The notes beneath the pieces are model-generated. The model was not told where the DNA came from and made no database searches. It was given only the letters and a program-made list of their open reading frames with translations. A program made the position numbers and the translations under genes. From NCBI RefSeq assembly GCF_001446935.1, contig NZ_LKKK01000011.1, positions 496,001 through 560,000 of the forward strand: DNA of 64,000 bases. The letters are read 5' to 3'. The DNA is from Pseudomonas sp. TTU2014-080ASC. Its GTDB lineage: Bacteria; Pseudomonadota; Gammaproteobacteria; Pseudomonadales; Pseudomonadaceae. Positions 58,637-64,000 of the stretch are shown here, piece by piece (the stretch's first letter is position 1; every line of letters starts with the position of its first letter).

Positions 58637-59689
58637 TTAGAATCCTTTGGCAACCCAGGCGTTGAAGCGCTCGTTCAGCGATTCGATGTTGTCCACCCAG
58701 AAATCGACATCAAGAGGCAGAGCGTTCTTCATGTTCTCAGGGTCGCTAGGCAGCTCAGAACGGTATTCCTCTGGCACCAGGTTATTTGCCTTGGTGTTGG
58801 TCACGCCGTAGGCAATGTATTTAGGCAGTTTGGCTTGGTTCTCAGGTTGGCTGGCGAATGCAATAAACTTCATTGCATCGTCTTTTTTCTCCGAGCCTTT
58901 GAGCACAACCCAGGAGTCGAGAGCAGGAATGCTGCCGTTCCAGACGAATTTGAAGTTTTTGCCTTCGTTGCGGTTAAAGCCGCTGATACGGCCATTGAAC
59001 GCGGATGTCATGATGACGTCGCCAGAAGCCAGCATTTGCAGGGCTTGAGAGCCTTCCCACCAAACGATATCGGACTTGATTTGGTCCAGTTTTGCAAAGG
59101 CTCGGTCTACACCCTCAGGTGTGCGCAGGACTTTATAAACGTCTTGAGTCGGTACGCCGTCTGCGAGCAGAGCTGCTTCGAGGGCGTATTTGGGGCCTTT
59201 ACGCAGACCGCGCTTACCTGGGAATTTTTCTGTGTTCCAGAAATCAGCCCAGCTAGTTGGGCCGTCTTTGAGGCGGTCGCCATCGTATGAAAGGCCGGTG
59301 CTCCACATCATTACACCAACGCCACATTCGCTGACTGCTTCAGGAACGAAGTCGTTTTTATCGCCAATGACGCTCCAGTCGATTGGCTCAAACAGATCAA
59401 GTTCGCAGCCGATTGCCAGTTCTTCAGCTTCGACTTCAACCACGTCCCAAGTTGGGTTGCCAGCCTTAACTTTGACATCAAGAACGCCAATACCACCGGT
59501 CCACGGCTGGTCGATCAGCTTGATACCCGTGGCTTTAGTAAATGGCTGGAAGTGGATTTCACGCTGAGCATCTTGAAAGCTTCCTCCCCAAGAGACAACG
59601 GTCAGGTCCCGAGCTGCTGCAGCTTGGCTGATCATGGCGCCCATGATCATGCAGGCAGGGAGTAGGAAGCGTTTTGTTTTAAAAATCAT
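58637..59689 (-). CDS. Polyamine-type ABC transporter substrate-binding protein
   Basis: A 350-residue periplasmic protein. The signal peptide MIFKTKRFLLPACMIMGAMISQAAA is shown in part as MIFKTKRFLLPACMIMGA; the mature chain begins LTVVSWGGSFQDAQREI, which with VKAGNPTWDVVEVEAEEL is typical of PotD/family 1 binding proteins. GGAGAG precedes the ATG. No permease or ATPase gene lies in the window; they may be beyond the right edge or shared. It lies between the dehydrogenase and aminotransferase genes of the operon. The ligand cannot be read from sequence, but polyamines and related amines are the usual ligands. Confidence 0.85.
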   Translation of the reverse strand: MIFKTKRFLLPACMIMGAMISQAAAARDLTVVSWGGSFQDAQREIHFQPFTKATGIKLIDQPWTGGIGVLDVKVKAGNPTWDVVEVEAEELAIGCELDLFEPIDWSVIGDKNDFVPEAVSECGVGVMMWSTGLSYDGDRLKDGPTSWADFWNTEKFPGKRGLRKGPKYALEAALLADGVPTQDVYKVLRTPEGVDRAFAKLDQIKSDIVWWEGSQALQMLASGDVIMTSAFNGRISGFNRNEGKNFKFVWNGSIPALDSWVVLKGSEKKDDAMKFIAFASQPENQAKLPKYIAYGVTNTKANNLVPEEYRSELPSDPENMKNALPLDVDFWVDNIESLNERFNAWVAKGF

Positions 59690-59774
59690 GAGTTCTCTCC
59701 AAGATTGTTAGGGCAGTTATTATTAGTTCCCGGATTTTTGGGTAGTAATTGTTATTTGCAACTCATGTGGCTAT

Positions 59775-60482
59775 TTAGTATTGGGGCTCCGCCGTCCAGT
59801 TAATTGGGATTTCTGCAATGCTTGCAGTCGAGGGTAATTCAAGGACCATTGAAACAGTTTTTGCTACATCTTCAGGTTGAGTAAGTTTCTTTAACTTCTC
59901 AAGTGGAACATAAGAGGCCATGTCGGTCGCTACAAAGCCTGGGCAAATGGCCGTGACCCGCACATTTACCGGGTCTCCGCAGACCCTGAGACTATGTGCA
60001 AGGCCCAGTGCAGCAAATTTACTAATTGAATAAAGTGTTGCTTCGGGCGCTCTGATTCGTTTAGCGGCAAGTGATGCAATAATGATGACTTTGCCAGCTT
60101 CTGAATCAACCAAGTAACGCCATAATTTTTGAGTAAGCCGCATTGGCGACTTAACGTTAATATCAAAAATCTCATCGAATTGAGATTCGCTTGCCTCAAG
60201 CACTGAGCGATCACTCAATACGCCGGCGTTGTGTACGATTGCGTCAATTTGACCAAATTTTTCCGCCGTTTTAGCAATCCAGTCTTCTTCACTTTGCTCG
60301 ACAGTGGCGTCAAAGTAGGTGACGAGCAGGTTTTCATGATGTTCTGGGAAGAGGTCGCGCGGTGTTCTCATACCGACGCTCACTTTCCAGTTGCGGCTTA
60401 ATAGTTCTCGAACAATTTCAAGGCCTATTCCTCTGCCGCCACCACTTACCATGGCTACCTTTGGATTACAGGTAACGGTCAT
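59775..60482 (-). CDS. Short-chain dehydrogenase/reductase
   Basis: A 235-residue Rossmann enzyme. The cofactor motif is SGGGRGIG (residues 13-20), the NNAG motif is HNAG (85-88), and the catalytic residues are Ser137, Tyr151 and Lys155 (TLYSISK). The absence of an Asp at the end of strand 2 (VGMRTPRD) suggests NADP(H) use. It overlaps neither neighbour but is 28 bases downstream of the deacetylase gene, so it is in the same transcript. Its substrate is unknown; an amino alcohol or semialdehyde fits the context. Confidence 0.85.
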   Translation of the reverse strand: MTVTCNPKVAMVSGGGRGIGLEIVRELLSRNWKVSVGMRTPRDLFPEHHENLLVTYFDATVEQSEEDWIAKTAEKFGQIDAIVHNAGVLSDRSVLEASESQFDEIFDINVKSPMRLTQKLWRYLVDSEAGKVIIIASLAAKRIRAPEATLYSISKFAALGLAHSLRVCGDPVNVRVTAICPGFVATDMASYVPLEKLKKLTQPEDVAKTVSMVLELPSTASIAEIPINWTAEPQY

Positions 60483-60510
60483 TACAATTAGCTCCCAAGT
60501 AGGATGCGAC

Positions 60511-61545
60511 TCAATTAATTCCTGATTCGAAACCGCGTAATGCTGAAGCCAAGTTGTCCCCTAAAGCGTCTGAAAGATACCCACCTTCCTGAACAAGTAC
60601 AGTCGGTAGATTAAGCTCTGCAATGCGTTTAAGGATTTTTCCGAAGCCCGCAGTGTCAATGCAAATCCCTTGGTAAGGGTCTTTTTCGTAAGCGTCCAAA
60701 CCCAAAGCAACTACAACAGCTTGTGGTTGAAACTTACTGATATGTTTGCAGGCATCTTCAAGTTTTTCGAGATAGCCTTCAGTGTTTAAACCCTTGGGCA
60801 ATGGGTAGTTGAAGTTGTAACCAAGCCCCTCGCCAAAGCCGGCCTCTTTTGCATAGCCAACATAATAGGGCGTCATGTAAGAAGGGTCCGCATGAAGCGA
60901 AATAGTCATTACATCTGAGCGGTTGTAAAAAATACTTTGAGTGCCATTACCGTGGTGCAAATCGATGTCAATAATCACGACTCGATCAAAATGATTGCGC
61001 AGGTATTGAGCAGCGATGGCCACGTTATTCAGGTAGCAAAAGCCATTTGCCCGGTCGGCATAGGCGTGATGTCCTGGTGGACGGCTCAATGAATAGGCCA
61101 CTCTTTCTCCCTGGATGACCAGCTCAGCTGCATGGAGTGCGCAACTTGCTGATTCTACAGCAGCTTTCCATGTGTCGGGGCCAATTGGACAGGCATTGTC
61201 AGCCATGTGCCAGCCAGCCTGACCCACAATATGCTCAGGGTAAGAGCAGGGTTCACCGGCAAAGGGATGGATGTTAGCGATGACCTCGCTGTGGTTGGCA
61301 TCTGGCAGTAATTGCCAACGGGCATGCGCTGTTTCCAAGAAGTCCAAATACCTCGCGGTGTGCACGGCCAGTAAATGCTCGCGACCGTAGTTGCCGGGTG
61401 TGACAACCTCATGGCCATCATTTATCACTGACCTAAGCATCACTTCTGCGCGCTCGGGTTGTTCATTGCTTCGGCGCACAATTCCCCTGACAATGAAAAA
61501 GTTTGGATCGTGACCCGCTTGGAGCTCGCTGTAGACGATTTTCAT
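60511..61545 (-). CDS. Acetylpolyamine amidohydrolase-like deacetylase (histone-deacetylase family)
   Basis: A 344-residue zinc hydrolase. Zinc ligands Asp195 and His197 (DIDLHHGNGTQ) and Asp284 (GLDAYEKDP), catalytic histidines 159/160 in SRPPGHHAY and Tyr323 in EGGYLSD agree with acetylpolyamine amidohydrolases, including a loop around 95-125 with the family-like PIGPDTW. Length also matches (about 340). It should cleave acetyl groups from amines such as acetylputrescine, but the exact substrate is open. The ATG at 61545 is used; a TTG one codon earlier is in frame. First gene of a four-gene operon divergent from the LysR gene. Confidence 0.85.
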   Translation of the reverse strand: MKIVYSELQAGHDPNFFIVRGIVRRSNEQPERAEVMLRSVINDGHEVVTPGNYGREHLLAVHTARYLDFLETAHARWQLLPDANHSEVIANIHPFAGEPCSYPEHIVGQAGWHMADNACPIGPDTWKAAVESASCALHAAELVIQGERVAYSLSRPPGHHAYADRANGFCYLNNVAIAAQYLRNHFDRVVIIDIDLHHGNGTQSIFYNRSDVMTISLHADPSYMTPYYVGYAKEAGFGEGLGYNFNYPLPKGLNTEGYLEKLEDACKHISKFQPQAVVVALGLDAYEKDPYQGICIDTAGFGKILKRIAELNLPTVLVQEGGYLSDALGDNLASALRGFESGIN

Positions 61546-61688
61546 CAAAATGCCTTGTTTATGAAGTCTTGATGCAGTTTTACTCGGTGGCAGTGAGGGA
61601 AGCAGCCATGCGATATGTGCAGAATTTTTCTGATTTATTTACCCGCAGCCATGAGCATTCAGAATGTGGCAAATATGGGTTTCATTGT

Positions 61689-61705
61689 CTTCAATCGTAT
61701 TGAAG
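61689..61705. promoter_or_regulatory. Perfect inverted repeat with T-N11-A core (LysR-type operator)
   Basis: CTTCAAT-CGT-ATTGAAG is a perfect 7-bp inverted repeat; its inner part TCAATCGTATTGA is a T-N11-A motif, the LysR-family signature. It lies between the divergent deacetylase and LysR genes, 65 bases before the LysR ATG and 144 bases before the operon start. Confidence 0.65.
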
Positions 61706-61710
61706 TTCAG

Positions 61711-61739
61711 TTACACTAGGGCATCAATTTTATTATACT
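61711..61739 (+). promoter_or_regulatory. Candidate promoter of the LysR gene
   Basis: A weak -35 (TTACAC) and a -10 TATACT separated by 17 bases lie just after the inverted repeat and 31 bases before the LysR ATG, a layout that would allow autoregulation. Confidence 0.4.
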
Positions 61740-61769
61740 AATTCTCGTTATAAGTTGGATTTATACCTA

Positions 61770-62768
61770 ATGTCCAGATATCGGCCAAAGCCAGAATTAG
61801 ATGTGGATGCAGATGCTTCATTAAATATTCAGAGGTTGATGCATCGCCTTGACTGGAACTTGATTCGAACATTTATGGTTATTGCCGCAGAGCGCAGCAT
61901 AAGCCGGGCGGCTGCTCGACTGTTCTTGAGTCAACCTGCTGTAAGTTTGGCTCTTAAACGGCTTGAGGAGAATTTAGGTCATCAATTAATTGACAGAAGT
62001 GGCTCTAAATTTAATTTGACAACTGCGGGTGAACAGGTACTTGAAATTGCCAAGGATACCTACAGTGTACTGGCCCAGTTAGGTGGTGTCAGTGAAGGCG
62101 CTGCAAGTGACGTAAGCGGGAATATTCGATTGTTAGTCGTGGGGCAAATAGTTTCGCCAGCCTACGATGAGTTTCTGTCGGGTTTCTACAGGCAATATCC
62201 AAATATTGGAGTCCAGATAGAGACACTGCGCAGTTCAGATATTGTCAGCGCTGTCCAGCAGAAGACTGCGACGATGGGGGTCTGTATTACTAAAGCTATA
62301 CCTTATCGTTTAGATCAGAAGCTTTTTATGCGTCAGAATTATGCCTTCTATTGTGGACGATCCCATTCATTGTATGGGCGATCTGATGTGACACTTGAGG
62401 AGTTATCACCTGAGCGCTACATTAATTTTACCAGTACTCAAGTTGGCGATACTTTTTTACCGCTAAATCTATTTCGGGAGAAACATGGCTTTACCGGGCG
62501 GTTATCTGCGTCGAGTGATTCGCTTTCTGAAATATTACGCCTGATATTGTGCGGCTTTGGTTATGGCTGTTTGCCGATGCAGATGGCAGAAAAGTATGTT
62601 GAATCGGGTGACCTTTGGTTGCTTTCTCCTGACGGGGGATTTGCCGAAGTTGATCTGCAACTTATTTGGAACCCAGAACAGAAACTTAATGCTGCCGAAA
62701 AAACATTTATGAGCGAGCTTGTTGCGTTGTTGGATCGTGGCGATTTTTCGTTAATTTCTCAGTCTTAG
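61770..62768 (+). CDS. LysR-family transcriptional regulator
   Basis: A 332-residue regulator. After an N-terminal extension of about 25 residues, the winged helix-turn-helix (about 28-87) contains LIRTFMVIAAERSISRAAAR and LSQPAVSLALKRLEENLG. The effector-binding domain follows from about 110 (RLLVVGQIVSPAYDEFL). The ATG at 61770 is chosen over a TTG five codons upstream; a later Met (MHRLDWNL) could also be used. It is divergent from the deacetylase operon and is the natural candidate for its control. Codon use is markedly A+T-rich. Confidence 0.88.
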   Translation: MSRYRPKPELDVDADASLNIQRLMHRLDWNLIRTFMVIAAERSISRAAARLFLSQPAVSLALKRLEENLGHQLIDRSGSKFNLTTAGEQVLEIAKDTYSVLAQLGGVSEGAASDVSGNIRLLVVGQIVSPAYDEFLSGFYRQYPNIGVQIETLRSSDIVSAVQQKTATMGVCITKAIPYRLDQKLFMRQNYAFYCGRSHSLYGRSDVTLEELSPERYINFTSTQVGDTFLPLNLFREKHGFTGRLSASSDSLSEILRLILCGFGYGCLPMQMAEKYVESGDLWLLSPDGGFAEVDLQLIWNPEQKLNAAEKTFMSELVALLDRGDFSLISQS

Positions 62769-62797
62769 AATTCTTTTTATTCTCGCTGGTATTTCTA

Positions 62798-62828
62798 AAA
62801 GTCCCCCTCTGTGAGGGGGACTTTTTCA
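62798..62828. terminator. Bidirectional terminator between LysR and the second aminotransferase
   Basis: A 13-bp stem (AAAAGTCCCCCTC and complement) with a TGT loop and runs of A and T on the two sides. Confidence 0.9.
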
Positions 62829-64000
62829 TTAAGCAGCAAATACTTTTGCGATCTCTTTTGCTGCGACTGAGAAAGCCTGTTTCATCTCCTCGATAACACT
62901 GTCGGTGTGCTCAAAGGAGAGAAATATGCGGCCGTAAGGCGAAGGCATCATCAACACGCCAGACTTACGCAGCGCCAGGTGCAGGGCTTTGGAAAACTCA
63001 GTGTTGGCGATTTCTGCGGCCTGGTTGTAGGAGGTGGGCTCCACATCACCCAGCCAGATCGTAAAGACGCTGCCATAGCCGGAGGTCGTGACGCGGACTC
63101 CCTCTGCTTCAAAGCAGGATCTGATGAATGTCCGCAGCTCGTTGCCTCGGGCCATTAACGCTGCGTAATCGGCTTGTTCCAACAATTGCAGCGTGCTGGT
63201 TACCGCGGCGCTGGCCAGTGGGTTGCCACTGAAGGTTCCGCCGCGCAGTACGCGACCTTCCTCAAAAGCGGCGAGTACTTCTGGTTTACCCAGCAGAGCA
63301 GAGACCGGCACGCCATTGCCGATAGCTTTGCCGACGGTAGCCAGATCGGGGTCTAGTCCGTAATGGTGGCTGGTCAGCCCGTTAAACACTCGGAAGCCCA
63401 TCAGCACTTCATCGCCAATTACCAGCGCACCGTGTTTGTGGGCGATTTCTTGAACGTGTTTCAAGTAACCGGGGGCCGCCATGATGCAGCCGGCGTTGGC
63501 CAGCATGGGCTCAACTAGCACCGCGGCGATGTCACCGTCTTCAGCGAAAAGACGTTCGACATCGTCAAAATCGTTGAAGCGCAACAGGGTAGTGCGCGCT
63601 GTGGATGGGCGCTGGTTCGAGTCGAACAGGGCTTCTGCGCTGCCGATATTCCCGAAGCTGACATCATCGAACCAGCCATCGAAGCCTGCCGCCATTTTGG
63701 CGATTTTCGATTTGCCGGTGTAGGCGCGGGCCGCGCGGCAGGCCAGGTGCACCGCCTCGCTGCCTGAGTTGGTGAAGATGACCTTGCTCAATGCGCCAGT
63801 CTGCGCAGCCAGTGCGCTTGCCGCGCCGTGCTCACGCACGTGCGCCCAGGATGGCGCGGCGGCATCGCTCAGCGCCTTAGCGACGTTTGCCACCACTGCG
63901 TCATTAGAGTGGCCGACCAGCACAGCACCAAAGCCCAGTGCGGTGTCGATGTACTTGCGGCCGTGGCTGTCCCACAGGTATGCGCCTTTGCCATGGCTGA
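62829..64000 (-). CDS. Second class III aminotransferase, GSA-aminomutase-like (5' partial)
   Basis: A minus-strand gene running off the right edge; about 390 codons are visible. It is paralogous to the enzyme at 57341-58576, sharing GKGAxxWDxxGxxYIDTALGFG, GSEAVHLACRAA, AGFDGWFDD, HKHGALVIGDE and GTFSGNPLAS. The PLP lysine is in ATVGKAIGNG. C-terminal residues MMPSPYGRIFLSFEH also match. It is transcribed toward the LysR gene and may head a separate transcript. The visible G+C is nearer to the core genes than to the LysR gene. Substrate unknown. Confidence 0.85.
   Translation of the reverse strand, partial: SHGKGAYLWDSHGRKYIDTALGFGAVLVGHSNDAVVANVAKALSDAAAPSWAHVREHGAASALAAQTGALSKVIFTNSGSEAVHLACRAARAYTGKSKIAKMAAGFDGWFDDVSFGNIGSAEALFDSNQRPSTARTTLLRFNDFDDVERLFAEDGDIAAVLVEPMLANAGCIMAAPGYLKHVQEIAHKHGALVIGDEVLMGFRVFNGLTSHHYGLDPDLATVGKAIGNGVPVSALLGKPEVLAAFEEGRVLRGGTFSGNPLASAAVTSTLQLLEQADYAALMARGNELRTFIRSCFEAEGVRVTTSGYGSVFTIWLGDVEPTSYNQAAEIANTEFSKALHLALRKSGVLMMPSPYGRIFLSFEHTDSVIEEMKQAFSVAAKEIAKVFAA

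Overview
The window is a piece of a gamma-proteobacterial chromosome, almost certainly Pseudomonas (sensu lato). The evidence is gene order: gacS, a pirRS-type two-component pair with a TonB receptor, cysM, rlmD, relA, mazG, purMN, hda, wrbA-arsC, proS, oprD-type porin, slyX, dps, aspS, pmpR, ruvCAB, ybgC-tolQRAB-oprL-cpoB, queE-queC-tRNA-Lys, nadA, bepA-like, tusA, bcp, gcvR, dapA, bamC and purC follow each other much as in the PA0926-PA1013 interval of P. aeruginosa PAO1 (recalled, not aligned). G+C looks moderate (mid-50s %, by eye), lower than P. aeruginosa.

Layout. 1-5000: tail of an OprD-type porin, a META-type lipoprotein gene overlapping a small zinc-ribbon gene, and gacS. 5081-13271: an iron block, with a two-component system, a catecholate-type TonB receptor, two Fur-box-like sites, then a methyltransferase gene and a DUF3649/PepSY/DUF3325 membrane operon that I do not recall at this place in PAO1. 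13355-18864: cysteine synthase B, 23S rRNA methyltransferase, (p)ppGpp synthase and MazG. 19327-36322: housekeeping and conserved hypothetical genes, including purMN, hda, wrbA, arsC, yihY, proS, a second OprD-type porin, a HIT protein, slyX and a membrane-anchored cold-shock protein. 36637-48000: dps, aspS, pmpR, the Holliday-junction genes ruvCAB and the complete Tol-Pal operon. 48035-57138: queuosine genes, tRNA-Lys(TTT), nadA, a BepA-like protease, tusA, bcp, gcvR, dapA, bamC, a long-form purC and tRNA-Ser(CGA).

57139-64000: an accessory region directly downstream of tRNA-Ser. An operon on the minus strand encodes an acetylpolyamine-amidohydrolase-like deacetylase, a short-chain dehydrogenase, a PotD-like periplasmic binding protein and a glutamate-1-semialdehyde-type (class III) aminotransferase. 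It is divergent from a LysR regulator whose intergenic region holds a perfect T-N11-A inverted repeat. A second, paralogous aminotransferase runs off the right edge. The genes read as an uptake and catabolic module for an acylated amine or polyamine-like compound: capture, deacylation, transamination, redox. Parts of it are clearly more A+T-rich than the core, which suggests transfer. This is the most novel part of the window.

No CRISPR array, insertion sequence, intact integrase or rRNA gene was seen. Conserved operons read as one unit here are cysM-rlmD, purM-purN, arsC-wrbA-DUF2069, ruvA-ruvB and ybgC to cpoB. Residue numbers and coordinates come from direct reading; family names come from motif recognition without database search.
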